Positions 16,580 through 26,003 of a stretch of 64,000 bases of DNA are shown piece after piece. Within the stretch, counting starts at the first letter, position 1; every line of letters starts with the position of its first letter. Made by a program: the position numbers and the translations under genes. The DNA is from Prevotellaceae bacterium KH2P17 (lineage in GTDB: Bacteria > Bacteroidota > Bacteroidia > Bacteroidales > Bacteroidaceae): positions 145,272 to 209,271 of the forward strand of contig FZRE01000003.1 in NCBI GenBank assembly GCA_900199655.1. The letters run 5' to 3'. Under the pieces are notes generated by a model, which did no database searches, was not told where the DNA came from, and saw nothing but the letters and a program-made list of their open reading frames with translations.

Positions 16580-18646
16580 TCAGTTAAAAAAAACGTTAAT
16601 CTCGTCGTCTTCCTTCTTCTCTGTTTCGGGCTTGCGGGTCTTGAAGTCCTTTTTCAGATTGCCCTTCTCGTCGAACATGCCGTAGGTAGTCCGCAGCACG
16701 GTGAACTCCGTCCGGCGGTTCAGTTGGTTGCATATTTCCTGGTGTTCGTCGTTCTGCTGTTTGATAAAGTCCTCTGTCAGCACGTCGTTTTCCTTGAGCC
16801 AAGGATATTTCTCCGTTACTTTCTTGCGAATGGTCTTGGGCTTTTCCTTGCCGTAACCTACGGGGGTAAGGCGGTCGCGGGCCACGCCGTGCTGCACGAG
16901 GTAGCTTACCACGGCCTCTGCCCGTCGCTGCGAGAGCCGCTTGTTGTATTCGGCGCTGCCCTTGTAGTCGCAGTGTGCGCTCAGTTCTATTGTTACATTG
17001 GGGTTCTGCGCCAGCAGCTTGACCAGCTCGTCGAGTGCCTGCTGCGACTCCGGACGCAGGGTTGCCTTGTCAAAATCGTAGAAGATGTTGTCTATCAACA
17101 CGGGTGCCGTGATGGATGCAAGGGGGAACTGCAGCACTGTTTCTTCCGATTCGTCGGCCCGGCGGATGCTTATTTCCTCCTTGTGGTTGAGGAATCCCTT
17201 GCACGTTGCCAGTATCACGTAGTCTACGCCGGGCTTTACAACCTGCGTGAAGGAGCCGTCGGCCTTTACGTTAAGGCGTAAGTTGGTGCCGTCGTTGCCC
17301 ACCATGAACACCTGTGCAGCGGGCAGTTCGTAGCCATCTATCTCGTAGACCCAGCCTTTAACGGTCTGAACAACCTCCGGATTCTCGAACCCGAAGATGT
17401 GGTCGAAGCCTCTCCCGTCGTTCCGGTTGGATGAAAAGAAGCCGCGGTTGTAGGCTCCCTCGAACGTCATTCCGAAGTCATCGCCCTGCGAATTGAGCGG
17501 GTAGCCGGGGTGTTCTATGCCATAATGCCCCGTTGCATCTACCCGGGCAATGAAGATATCGAGCCCTCCCAGGCCCGGATGGCCGTCGCTGGAGAAGTAG
17601 AAGTCGCCGTTCGGGCGGAAGGTAGGGAACTCCTCGTTGCCTTGAGTGTTCACGGGTTCGCCCAAATTCTCCACGCCCCCGAAGCCCGACGGCGTGATGC
17701 GGGCGCGCCAGATGTCGAGACCGCCCTTGCCTCCGGGCATATCGGAGGTGAAGTAAAGCCACTCGCCGTCGGGCGAGATGGCCGGATGGGCGAAAGTGGA
17801 GAGCGTGTCTCGGGTGAGTTTCAGGGGCGATGCCTTGCTCCAGGCGGCGTCAGCGCGGTTGGAAACAACAAGCTGCGCGTAGCGCGGAGATGCGGGGTCG
17901 GTGAGGCATTGGGTAAGATACATCTCGCGTTGGTCGGCAGAGAAGGAGCATGCTCCCTCGTCGTAGGCCGTGTTGAGTCCGCCCGTAACGGGCTGGGGTC
18001 TGGTCCATCGGCCTTGTTCATCTTTCTCCGAAACGAAGATGTCGCCTGCTTTGGTGCCCGTGATGCCGCTCATTTCATCGCCCGCAGCCTCGTTACGGGT
18101 CGACGTGAAGTAGAGTTGATTGTAGTTGTCGCCTGCCAGCATGGGCGAGTAATCATCCCTGCGCGAGTTGAAAACGTCCATTCGCTTCACGGTGTAACGG
18201 CTTCCCAGCTCCTTGATTTCGGGTGCCCGGAGAGCCGACTGCAGCCCTGCCTGTGCCAGTTCGTTATCGGGCAGCGAGTCGAGAACAAGTCGGAAGACCT
18301 GTCCGGCCTCCTTGTAATTGCCGTTCTTGAGCAGCTGCCGGCCGAACGAAAGCTGCCGGTTGATGTCTGCCTGGCCGTATCTGATGGCGTTGCGATAGGC
18401 AGCAATGGCCTTTGGTGCTTGGTTTATCTTCTCGTAACAGGCTGCCATCTTGAGGGCGACCTGGCCCCGTCGCTCCTTGTCTTTTGCCGGTAAACGGGTA
18501 TAGGCACGCTTGTACTCGGCGGCAGCATCATAATATTCGCCCAGTGAGAGGTACTTGTCGCCTCTCTTCAGATTGCGGTCAACGCCGCAACTCGTCATGG
18601 CGGCCATGACAATAAGGATGAACAGAAGATGAAAACTGCGTTGCAT
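16580..18646 (-). CDS. porE: PorE-like lipoprotein: TPR, beta-propeller, CRD and OmpA_C domains
   Basis: A 688-residue lipoprotein with a lipobox at MTSCGV (Cys20). Domain order is TPR-like helices (about 20-135), a PD40/WD40-like beta-propeller with repeated blades such as SPDGEWLYFTSDMPGGKGGLD and FRPNGDFYFSSDGHPGLGGLD (about 160-410), a carboxypeptidase-regulatory-like domain (about 415-500) and an OmpA-type peptidoglycan-binding domain (about 510-600: IFYDFDKATLRPES, HCDYKGSAEYNKRLSQRRAEAV). This exact order and length match PorE of Porphyromonas gingivalis, a periplasmic anchor of the type IX secretion system. No other type IX genes are in the window, so the role is inferred from architecture. 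A charged C-terminal tail rich in Lys and Glu follows. Confidence 0.85.
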   Translation of the reverse strand: MQRSFHLLFILIVMAAMTSCGVDRNLKRGDKYLSLGEYYDAAAEYKRAYTRLPAKDKERRGQVALKMAACYEKINQAPKAIAAYRNAIRYGQADINRQLSFGRQLLKNGNYKEAGQVFRLVLDSLPDNELAQAGLQSALRAPEIKELGSRYTVKRMDVFNSRRDDYSPMLAGDNYNQLYFTSTRNEAAGDEMSGITGTKAGDIFVSEKDEQGRWTRPQPVTGGLNTAYDEGACSFSADQREMYLTQCLTDPASPRYAQLVVSNRADAAWSKASPLKLTRDTLSTFAHPAISPDGEWLYFTSDMPGGKGGLDIWRARITPSGFGGVENLGEPVNTQGNEEFPTFRPNGDFYFSSDGHPGLGGLDIFIARVDATGHYGIEHPGYPLNSQGDDFGMTFEGAYNRGFFSSNRNDGRGFDHIFGFENPEVVQTVKGWVYEIDGYELPAAQVFMVGNDGTNLRLNVKADGSFTQVVKPGVDYVILATCKGFLNHKEEISIRRADESEETVLQFPLASITAPVLIDNIFYDFDKATLRPESQQALDELVKLLAQNPNVTIELSAHCDYKGSAEYNKRLSQRRAEAVVSYLVQHGVARDRLTPVGYGKEKPKTIRKKVTEKYPWLKENDVLTEDFIKQQNDEHQEICNQLNRRTEFTVLRTTYGMFDEKGNLKKDFKTRKPETEKKEDDEINVFFN

Positions 18647-18696
18647 GCTTTTTTATTTAACAAACGTCTGGGCGGCTCGAATATTGTAGCAGCCCG

Positions 18697-19770
18697 TCAG
18701 TCTACGCCAAGCCAGTACCTTGATTTGGGCAACCGGGCCAGTAACAGTACGATAACGTAGGTTGTAACGAACGTGCAAACGCTGATGAGTGGTATCTTTA
18801 CCAGGATGGAAGCAAAGGAGCTGTCGAACAGGTCGTGGTAGAAGTTGAGCAGCATGATGTGTGCCAGGTAGATGGCATAGCTGCACACGGAGATGCTTGT
18901 AATGAGTCGGGCCCACCGATTGCCTGCATCCATCTTTACATGGCTCACCAGCGAGAACATGGCATACGTCATCATGGCCACGTTGACGGCACAGAAATCC
19001 CACGGAATCTCGGCCTCCACGGCTCCCGAAGCGTAGGGTATGCGGGCATTGAAGACAAGAGCCGTGGCGAGATAGCCCGCTACCAGCAGCGCCAGAGAGG
19101 CAAACGCAGACAAGTGACCGTACTTACGCACGTAGCTGCCCAGTACGAGATAGCCTCCGAACCCGGTGAAGTAATAGAGTGCGGGCGATACATTCCACGT
19201 GCATTCGCCCCACACCAGCGGCCACACGAGGTGGATGTAAGGCAGGAAAGTGGTAGCAGCCCAGATGCCGAGGTACACCTGCATCTCCCTTTTCGAGCTG
19301 TTGCGAACCCACGGGGAGAGTACAGGAACGAGCAGATACATGCCGATGAGCATGTAGATGTACCACAGGTGGCCCACCTCCACGCCCCAGTTAACGGGTA
19401 TGTGGGCAATGTTGAGCAGGCACGCAGCAAGCGAGTCGCCCCGGTAGAACACGTAGTAAACGGCGTAAACGATGCAGAAGAATATCCACGGCCACAGTAT
19501 CCGGGCGAAGCGCTTGCGGAAGAAGGTGCCCGTGCCGGTCTTCATCGGGAGCAGAAAATAGCCCGATATCATGACGAAAAGAGGCACGCAGATGCGCGAC
19601 AAGCTGTTAAAGAAGCCCAGCGTGTAGGCATTCTCCGTAATCAGAGACAGGTTGTTGCCGATGTAGTAGTACTCGCTGGAGTGCTGCCAGAGCACCAGGA
19701 AGATGGCGATAACGCGCAACAAGTCGAGTGCTACGTTACGTTGGCCGGTGGTTTTTGTGTTGGTTTGCAT
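18697..19770 (-). CDS. Acyltransferase family 3 membrane protein
   Basis: A 357-residue inner-membrane protein with about ten hydrophobic helices. The N-terminal motif NVALDLLRVIAIFLVLWQH is the family signature, containing the histidine expected for acyl transfer. Such enzymes add acetyl or other acyl groups to surface sugars, sterol-like compounds or antibiotics; the substrate is not visible. It lies between topB and porE on the same strand, 50 bp upstream of porE and 45 bp downstream of topB, without an obvious promoter in either gap. Confidence 0.88.
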   Translation of the reverse strand: MQTNTKTTGQRNVALDLLRVIAIFLVLWQHSSEYYYIGNNLSLITENAYTLGFFNSLSRICVPLFVMISGYFLLPMKTGTGTFFRKRFARILWPWIFFCIVYAVYYVFYRGDSLAACLLNIAHIPVNWGVEVGHLWYIYMLIGMYLLVPVLSPWVRNSSKREMQVYLGIWAATTFLPYIHLVWPLVWGECTWNVSPALYYFTGFGGYLVLGSYVRKYGHLSAFASLALLVAGYLATALVFNARIPYASGAVEAEIPWDFCAVNVAMMTYAMFSLVSHVKMDAGNRWARLITSISVCSYAIYLAHIMLLNFYHDLFDSSFASILVKIPLISVCTFVTTYVIVLLLARLPKSRYWLGVD

Positions 19771-19815
19771 TGTTTGTATGGTTTGTCAGTTTGATAATAT
19801 GCTTGGAGTGTAAGT

Positions 19816-21927
19816 CTAATCCTGCTGCTTTTCGTCGAACGGTAGCTTGAAGTCGCAGCCGTTCTGCCAGTTACTGCAGCCGTAGGCCGTGCGCCCCTTG
19901 ATGATGAAACCTCTGCCGCAGATGGGGCAGGGCTTGCCGATGAGGCTGTCGTCGGGCTTCATGGTCGATATGTCGAACGTGGGTTGCGGGTCGTTCTCCG
20001 TACCCTTGTCGGCCTTGTCGTTCGTTTTCTTCGGTGCTGCCTTCTTCTTCGGAGCCTTCTTCTTCAGGTCTTCTTCGGTGGTGATGGCGATGTGGAGGTT
20101 GCTGCCATCGGTCATCACGTCGTTCACTATCTGCGTTATCTGCTCCTTGAGTTCGTCTATGAACTGCGCCGGGTCATACTTGCGGTGCTCGATGTCGCGC
20201 AGTTTCTTCTCCCAGATGCCCGTCAGTTCGCAGCTTGTAAGCAGCTTTTCGTGGATGGTGTCAATCAGTTGGATGCCTGTGGGGGTGGCCAGCAGGTTCT
20301 TGCGTTCACGCCGGATGTAGTGGCGCTTGAACAGAGTTTCGATGATGCCTGCACGTGATGAGGGCCTTCCAATTCCGTTTTCCTTGAGTGCTGCACGCAG
20401 TTCTTCGTCTTCAACGAACTTTCCGGCGGTCTCCATGGCCCGCAGCAGCGTTGCTTCTGTGTAGTATTTGGGCGGCGTTGTTGTCTTTTCGGTCAGTGTG
20501 GGGGTGTGAGAACCGCTCTCGCCTTTGCTGAACGCGGGCAGTGTACGTTCCTCTTCGTCTCTCTTAACGTCCTCTTCGTCGTCCGTGCCGGCGCCGTCAG
20601 CATCCGTCTTTGCGGCTGCCGACTGGTAAACTACGCGCCATCCGGGGCTCAGAATCTCCTTTCCGCTCACCTTGAACTCCACTTCTTCCACCTGCCCGAG
20701 TACCGTTGTGGTTGAAAACTTGCAGTCCGGATAGAACACACTGATAAACCTTTTGGCTATGAGTTCAAAGACTTTCCACTCCATATCAGTGAGTCCGACA
20801 GGTGGAACGCCTGTAGGAATGATGGCGTGGTGGTCGGTCACCTTGCTCGTATCAAACACTTTCTTGCTCTTGGGCAGCTTTTTGCCGCCCAGCGGTTTCA
20901 CGAGTTCGGCGAACGGTTGCTGCCCCTGGCGCTTCGTCTGGTACACACCGTTGAGTATGCCGGGGCACTTCGGGTAGATGTCATCACTCAGATACTGGGT
21001 GTCTACACGCGGATAAGTGGTCACCTTCTTCTCGTACAGGCTCTGTATCAGGTTGAGAGTAGTCTCTGCGGAGTAGCTGAACTTGCGGTTGCAGTCTACC
21101 TGCAGCGAGGTGAGGTCATAGAGATGAGGCGGTGCCTCGGTACCTTTCTTCTTCTGAACGTCGGTCACCGTGAACGGCTTGTCGGCAATGGTAGCGAAGG
21201 CTTTCTGGCCTTCCTCCTTGCTTGTAAACTTGCCTTTGGTGGCCGTAAACGTAGTGTCGCGGTACACGGTGGCCAGCATCCAGTAGGGCTCGGGCCTGAA
21301 GTTGTCAATCTCCTTCTGCCTGTTCACGATGAGGGCCAGCGTAGGCGTCTGCACCCTACCTATGCTCAGCACCTGCTGGTTCTGCCCGTATTTGAGCGTG
21401 TAGAGGCGGGTGGCGTTCATGCCCAGTATCCAGTCGCCGATAGCACGGCTAAGTCCGGCCAGGTAGAGGGGCTGATAGTTGTCCTGTTCCTTGAGTTCCC
21501 GGAAGCCCTGCTTGATGGCCTCATCGGTCATGGACGAAATCCACAGCCGCTTTACAGGGCACGTTGCCTGCGCTAGCTGCATAACCCAGCGCTGTATGAG
21601 TTCGCCCTCCTGGCCGGCATCTCCGCAGTTAATGATGCCGTCGGCGGCCTGCATGAGGCGGCGGATGATGCCGAACTGCTTGCGTATGCCGCCGTCGTCG
21701 ATGAGCTTGATGCCAAAACGCTGCGGTATCATGGGCAGCGCCGCCAGGCTCCAGTGCTTCCAGTTCTCGCTGTAGTCGTTAGGTTCCTTGAGGCAGCACA
21801 GGTGGCCGAAGGTCCATGTTACTTGGTAACCGTTACCCTCCATGTAGCCTTCGTGCGATCGGTTGGCGCCTATGATGCGGGCTATATCTTTGGCCACGCT
21901 TGGTTTCTCGGCAATGCAAACTATCAT
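19816..21927 (-). CDS. topB: DNA topoisomerase III
   Basis: A 703-residue type IA topoisomerase that relaxes or decatenates DNA by cutting one strand. The Toprim domain opens the protein (IVCIAEKPSVAKDIARIIGA, then NCGDAGQEGELIQRW), and the catalytic tyrosine is expected in TTYPRVDTQYL. RPSSRAGIIETL is a family motif near residue 525. A lysine-rich linker (KKKAPKKKAAPKK) leads to a C-terminal zinc ribbon (CPICGRGF, then CSNWQNGCDF). It has a -7 element at 21949-21956. Such chromosomal copies are common in Bacteroidales; mobile-element copies also exist, but I see no such context. Confidence 0.95.
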   Translation of the reverse strand: MIVCIAEKPSVAKDIARIIGANRSHEGYMEGNGYQVTWTFGHLCCLKEPNDYSENWKHWSLAALPMIPQRFGIKLIDDGGIRKQFGIIRRLMQAADGIINCGDAGQEGELIQRWVMQLAQATCPVKRLWISSMTDEAIKQGFRELKEQDNYQPLYLAGLSRAIGDWILGMNATRLYTLKYGQNQQVLSIGRVQTPTLALIVNRQKEIDNFRPEPYWMLATVYRDTTFTATKGKFTSKEEGQKAFATIADKPFTVTDVQKKKGTEAPPHLYDLTSLQVDCNRKFSYSAETTLNLIQSLYEKKVTTYPRVDTQYLSDDIYPKCPGILNGVYQTKRQGQQPFAELVKPLGGKKLPKSKKVFDTSKVTDHHAIIPTGVPPVGLTDMEWKVFELIAKRFISVFYPDCKFSTTTVLGQVEEVEFKVSGKEILSPGWRVVYQSAAAKTDADGAGTDDEEDVKRDEEERTLPAFSKGESGSHTPTLTEKTTTPPKYYTEATLLRAMETAGKFVEDEELRAALKENGIGRPSSRAGIIETLFKRHYIRRERKNLLATPTGIQLIDTIHEKLLTSCELTGIWEKKLRDIEHRKYDPAQFIDELKEQITQIVNDVMTDGSNLHIAITTEEDLKKKAPKKKAAPKKTNDKADKGTENDPQPTFDISTMKPDDSLIGKPCPICGRGFIIKGRTAYGCSNWQNGCDFKLPFDEKQQD

Positions 21928-21948
21928 CTCTTCAAAAACTTAGAACTG

Positions 21949-21991
21949 CAAAGTTACGCATTTTAATTGGGAAACCCGCTTTTCGGCGGGC
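21949..21991 (-). promoter_or_regulatory. topB promoter element and upstream terminator-like hairpin
   Basis: On the minus strand CCCGC-CGAAAA-GCGGG followed by TTTCCC (21969-21991) would end the LUD transcript. TAACTTTG (21949-21956) then forms the -7 element for topB, 21 bp before its ATG. Confidence 0.6.
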
Positions 21992-21997
21992 ATTAAT

Positions 21998-22633
21998 TCA
22001 ATAACCAACGGGCTCGGACGTGAGGAGCACGATGTGCCGTTTGGCCGGATGGCTCATGCGCTGGATAGAGATGTAGTTGCAGATGGAGTCGGGCGACTTG
22101 CAGTCGTGGCACACCCCGTCCGCCTGGCAGGGCGTGCGGAAGTCGAACCGGGCCATGTTCGTGGGCGCTGCCACGGAGCGGGCGCGCTTTACGGCGGCGT
22201 CAACGTCGCGGCAAACCTTGTTCAGTCCCACCACCAGAATAACGTGCTGCGGCCCCCAGGTGATGGCAGCCACACGGTTGCCGTTGCCGTCTACGTTCAC
22301 GATAACGCCGTCTTCGCTCATCGCGTTCACGCTTGCAAGGTAGTAGTCGCACTCCATCGCCTTGCGGTAAATGCGCATTTTGTCCTCCTGCGTGTTCACG
22401 TCGTCGCGGTCGTACACCCGGTAGTCGCCCGCTTTAAGCATCTGCGTAATGCCCGTATCGCGTATGCTGGCCGAGCCGCCCCACGAGATGGTGCTGCCCG
22501 CAGGTATCAGTTCCTTCACCTTATTTAATAGGTCATCGTTGCTTCTGCAGTAATAGGCGTCGTAGTGACGCTGGTTCAGGCTCTTGATGAGCTTGGCGGC
22601 AAGCCGCTCGTTTCTCAGTTCTTTTGCATCCAT
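21998..22633 (-). CDS. Stand-alone LUD-domain (LutC/YkgG-like) protein with Cys motif
   Basis: A 211-residue lactate-utilisation (LUD, formerly DUF162) protein. The core has IPAGSTISWGGSASIRDTGI and the NGNRVAAITWGPQHVILVVG strands. Near the C-terminus a cysteine cluster (CQADGVCHDC, then SICNY) could bind a metal or an iron-sulfur cluster. I chose the ATG at 22633 because the longer frame adds 43 residues without family similarity. It is transcribed away from lutABC, with 520 bp between. Role in lactate metabolism is plausible by family, but this clade is often unlinked to lutABC and its partner is unknown. Confidence 0.88.
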   Translation of the reverse strand: MDAKELRNERLAAKLIKSLNQRHYDAYYCRSNDDLLNKVKELIPAGSTISWGGSASIRDTGITQMLKAGDYRVYDRDDVNTQEDKMRIYRKAMECDYYLASVNAMSEDGVIVNVDGNGNRVAAITWGPQHVILVVGLNKVCRDVDAAVKRARSVAAPTNMARFDFRTPCQADGVCHDCKSPDSICNYISIQRMSHPAKRHIVLLTSEPVGY

Positions 22634-22800
22634 CTTGCTTTTGTATTTATCGGTTTGGTTTGAAGTTACATCTTGTGTCGGCAGCATCTGGCTACCCGGC
22701 GTGAAGGCAAAGATAAGCATTATTTTTGAAAACGGCACCATCTTCGGTCTCTCTCTGGCCACTTTGTCACCTTTTCGGCATGCCCGGAGCTATGCTTCGC

Positions 22801-22874
22801 GAACTTTCGACAAGTGTCGCACAATCGTGTGACAGGTGTCGAATAATCGTGCGACACTTGTCAAAAGTTCCTGA
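22801..22874. repeat. 22-bp palindrome array, family B, copy 2
   Basis: Units at 22802-22823, 22824-22845 and 22846-22867 hold the cores CGACAAGTGTCG, TGACAGGTGTCG and CGACACTTGTCA. The array is bounded by GAACTTTCGACA and TGTCAAAAGTTCCTGA. A header GGAGCTATGCTTC precedes it. It lies in the divergent gap between the LUD gene and lutA. The rest of that 520-bp gap has only the lutA -7 element. Confidence 0.85.
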
Positions 22875-23113
22875 CACTATCTTTCGGCACCGCGAAGCCA
22901 ATCTTTCAACACCCTCGCAGACAGCATTTTACACGCCCGTTTTACGCTTTACGTGCTGCCGGATGGTTTGATGCAGCTGCCCGAACGATGGCAAACCTTG
23001 CGGCCGCACGTGTATTGCGGGCGGCGGCAGACTGCCGGGAAGCCGGTAATGTTAAAGAAGTACAATCGTGAAACTTTTACAGTTGCGGGCATGACTGTTT
23101 GGAGTTTTTTACT

Positions 23114-23121
23114 TACATTTG
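23114..23121 (+). promoter_or_regulatory. -7 element of lutABC
   Basis: TACATTTG matches TAnnTTTG, 33 bp before the lutA ATG. A TTTG lies only 12 bp upstream, so the -33 element is uncertain and may point to an activator. Confidence 0.5.
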
Positions 23122-23153
23122 CAGAAACAGAATTTTAGCGAACAGATTATAAC

Positions 23154-23891
23154 ATGAAAATCGGATTGTTTATCCCTTGCTACGTGGATGCCCTGTATCC
23201 CGAAGCGGGCGTTGCTGCCTACAAACTCCTGAAGTATCTGGGGCTTGATGTCGAATATCCGGAGAAGCAAACCTGCTGCGGACAGCCCATGGCGAATGCC
23301 GGTTTCGGGCGGATGTCGGTGCCCCTGGCCCGTAAGTTCGATGAGTTGTTCCGTGGCTACGACTATGTTGTGGCGCCGTCGGCATCGTGTGCGGCCTTTG
23401 TTAAGGAGTTCTACCCCCGTTTGCTGCAGGGAGAACACGAGTGTGTAACCTCAAATAAAATCATGGATATCGTGGAGTTTCTGCACGATGTGATGAAAGT
23501 TAGCTCGCTGCCCGGCAAGTTTCCCCACGTGGTGAGCGTTCACAACTCCTGCCACGGCGTGCGTGAGCTGGGGCTGTCGGCTCCTTCAGAGTGCCACGTA
23601 CCGCAGTATAACAAGATTATAGACCTGCTGAAGCTCGTCGAGGGCATAACTGTCAAGGAGCCTGAACGCAAGGACGAGTGTTGTGGCTTCGGCGGAATGT
23701 TTGCCGTAGAGGAGCCCGATGTCTCCATCCGTATGGGCGAAGACAAGATTGCCAGGCACATGGCAACGGGCGCCGAGTACGTTACCGGGCCCGACAGTAG
23801 CTGCCTGATGCACATGGCGGGCATAGCTAAAAGGCAGCATAAGCCTATTCAGTTCATACACGTAGTACAGATTTTAGCAGCAGGATTATGA
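23154..23891 (+). CDS. lutA: L-lactate oxidation complex, Fe-S subunit LutA
   Basis: A 245-residue cytoplasmic protein with two CCG domains: KQTCCGQPMANAG (about residues 38-50) and KDECCGFGGMFAVEEP (about 175-190). These bind an iron-sulfur cluster as in heterodisulfide reductase and glycolate oxidase subunits. With LutB and LutC it oxidises L-lactate to pyruvate. It is the first gene of the lutABC operon and its end overlaps lutB by ATGA. Confidence 0.93.
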   Translation: MKIGLFIPCYVDALYPEAGVAAYKLLKYLGLDVEYPEKQTCCGQPMANAGFGRMSVPLARKFDELFRGYDYVVAPSASCAAFVKEFYPRLLQGEHECVTSNKIMDIVEFLHDVMKVSSLPGKFPHVVSVHNSCHGVRELGLSAPSECHVPQYNKIIDLLKLVEGITVKEPERKDECCGFGGMFAVEEPDVSIRMGEDKIARHMATGAEYVTGPDSSCLMHMAGIAKRQHKPIQFIHVVQILAAGL

Positions 23892-25261
23892 GCACGAAAC
23901 ATTCATTGGCAGCCCACGAGATACTCAAAGACAAAGAACGCGTGACGCGGCATGACCAGACTTTCTGGAGCGTTCGCATGAAGCGCGACCTCATGGCGTC
24001 GCATCTTCCCGAGTGGGAGGAACTGAGAAACCACGCCAGCGACATCAAGAAACACACCATTACGCACCTGGCCGACTATCTGGAGCAGTTTGCAACGAAC
24101 CTGGAGAGCCGTGGCGTCATCGTTCATTGGGCCAAGGACGCCGACGAACTCAATGAGATGGTGTACGGAATACTTGAAACGCACAAGGTGACAAAGATGG
24201 TTAAGTCCAAATCTATGCTCACAGAAGAGTGCGGACTCAATGACTTCCTGATACAAAGGGGCATCGACGTGGTTGAAACCGACCTGGGTGAACGTATCCT
24301 CCAGCTCATGAACGAGCACCCGGCGCACATCGTCATGCCGGCCATTCACATCACCCGCGAGGAAGTGGGGCGCATGTTTGAGGAGAAAGGAATATCAAAG
24401 GAGACCGGCAACTACGACCCCACGTACCTTACCCGGTGTGCCCGCCACCACCTGCGCGAGGAGTTCATGGAAGCGCAGGCAGGCCTCACGGGCTGCAACT
24501 TCGGCGTAGCAAAGACCGGAGACATCGTAGTTTGCACCAATGAAGGTAATGCCGACATGAGCACTTCAATGCCTAAGCTGCACATAGTGACCATGGGACT
24601 GGAGAAACTCGTGCCCGATTACGAGAGTCTTGCTGTGTTCCAACGCCTGCTCTGCAGATGTGGAACGGGCCAGCCTACCACAACCTACACCTCTCACTTT
24701 CGTCAGGCACGCCCTGGAGGGGAAATGCACGTGGTGTTGCTCGATAACGGCCGGAGCGACATTGTTGCCGACCCGCAGCACTGGGAGACGCTGAAGTGCA
24801 TCCGTTGCGGCGCCTGCATGAACACATGTCCTGTGTACCGCCGCTCTACGGGAGCCAGTTACACCTACTTCATACCCGGCCCCATCGGCGTAAATCTCGG
24901 CATGCTGAAGGACCCGCAGCAGCATTCGGAGAACGTATCGGCCTGCACGCTCTGCCTAAGTTGCGACACCGTGTGCCCTGCCGAGGTAGCTCCGGGCTCG
25001 CAGATTTACTATTGGAGGCAGAGTCTTGAGGCCATTGGCAAGGCCGACAAGCTGAAGAAGATGATGTCAACGGGCATGAAGATGCTCTACAGCAGCCCAT
25101 CGCTCTACACCACTGCACTCAAGTTTGCGCCTCTGGCCAACTATATACCCGAGAAACTGACACATTTCAGCACGCTCAACCCGTGGGGAATAGGCCATGC
25201 AAAGCCCGTTTTTGCCAAGAAATCGTTCCATGAAATGTGGAAGAAAGGAGAACTAAAATGA
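23888..25261 (+). CDS. lutB: L-lactate oxidation complex, LUD plus ferredoxin subunit LutB
   Basis: A 457-residue subunit. The N-terminal two-thirds is a LUD-type domain (MVKSKSMLTEECGLN, then GCNFGVAKTGDIVVCTNEGN). It is followed by two 4Fe-4S ferredoxin motifs, CIRCGACMNTCPVY (about residue 300) and CTLCLSCDTVCPAE (about 350). Its C-terminal segment is typical for the family. It overlaps lutA and lutC by four bases each (ATGA), which indicates coupled translation of the complex. Confidence 0.94.
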   Translation: MSTKHSLAAHEILKDKERVTRHDQTFWSVRMKRDLMASHLPEWEELRNHASDIKKHTITHLADYLEQFATNLESRGVIVHWAKDADELNEMVYGILETHKVTKMVKSKSMLTEECGLNDFLIQRGIDVVETDLGERILQLMNEHPAHIVMPAIHITREEVGRMFEEKGISKETGNYDPTYLTRCARHHLREEFMEAQAGLTGCNFGVAKTGDIVVCTNEGNADMSTSMPKLHIVTMGLEKLVPDYESLAVFQRLLCRCGTGQPTTTYTSHFRQARPGGEMHVVLLDNGRSDIVADPQHWETLKCIRCGACMNTCPVYRRSTGASYTYFIPGPIGVNLGMLKDPQQHSENVSACTLCLSCDTVCPAEVAPGSQIYYWRQSLEAIGKADKLKKMMSTGMKMLYSSPSLYTTALKFAPLANYIPEKLTHFSTLNPWGIGHAKPVFAKKSFHEMWKKGELK

Positions 25262-25839
25262 ACAAGGAAGAACTATTCAGCAAGCTGAAAGCCAACACCC
25301 GGGAGCAGTACGACATGCCCGACATGCACATCAACGGCATCACCTATCCCGATACTTGCCGCCAATTCAAGGAAATGACGGAAACTGTGGGCGGCAAGGT
25401 CGTGGAAGCCAAGAAAACCGACGACCTGAACCTCATCATCCGCAACATCTATCCGGAGGCGCAGACCTTTGCCTCCAACCTGCCGTTTATTGACATTGCG
25501 CAGAAGAATCCGGATACAGTAGCCGATGCCAAGGAGCTGAACGGAACCGACGTGGGCATCATCCAAGGCGAGCTGGGCGTAGCAGAAAACGCCTGCGTGT
25601 GGGTTCCGCAAACGATGAAAGAGAAGGCCGTGTGCTTCATTTCGGAGTATTTGGTCATCCTGCTCGACAGGCAGAACATCGTGAACAACATGCACGAGGC
25701 CTACAGCCGCATTGAGATGAACTCGGAATACAACTTCGGCACCTTCATCAGCGGCCCCTCGAAGACGGCCGACATAGAGCAGGCGCTCGTGATGGGGGCG
25801 CAGGCCGCCAGAGGCGTTACGGTGCTGTTGCTGGATTAA
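25258..25839 (+). CDS. lutC: L-lactate oxidation complex, LUD subunit LutC
   Basis: A 193-residue LUD-domain protein, third gene of lutABC. The core includes GTDVGIIQGELGVAENACVWVP and the C-terminal NFGTFISGPSKTADIEQALVMGAQ, which is close to the LutC signature around the S-G-P-S loop. I chose the ATG at 25258 because it overlaps the lutB stop (ATGA); the longer frame starts inside lutB. Required with LutA and LutB for growth on lactate in Bacillus subtilis, a role inferred here. Confidence 0.92.
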   Translation: MNKEELFSKLKANTREQYDMPDMHINGITYPDTCRQFKEMTETVGGKVVEAKKTDDLNLIIRNIYPEAQTFASNLPFIDIAQKNPDTVADAKELNGTDVGIIQGELGVAENACVWVPQTMKEKAVCFISEYLVILLDRQNIVNNMHEAYSRIEMNSEYNFGTFISGPSKTADIEQALVMGAQAARGVTVLLLD

Positions 25840-25898
25840 AGACCTGCATTTGCGGGTGCAGAATATAATCGCGGGGGTGCCAGAGGCATGCTCCGCGA

Positions 25899-25964
25899 AT
25901 GTGCGACACTTGTTAGAGGATGCTTTAACAGGTGCCGCACTTTCGTTTAATAGGTGTAGAAAGC
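25899..25964. repeat. 22-bp palindrome array, family B, degenerate copy
   Basis: Units at 25899-25920, 25921-25942 and 25943-25964 keep the 22-bp register and the header GCATGCTCC, but the cores (CGACACTTGTTA, TAACAGGTGCCG, TAATAGGTGTAG) have lost much of their symmetry. It lies downstream of lutC, next to the family A composite element. It looks like a decaying copy. Confidence 0.65.
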
Positions 25965-26003
25965 GCCGGACTGCATTGGTTTGAACTCCCGGCAGTTGAT
26001 GTT

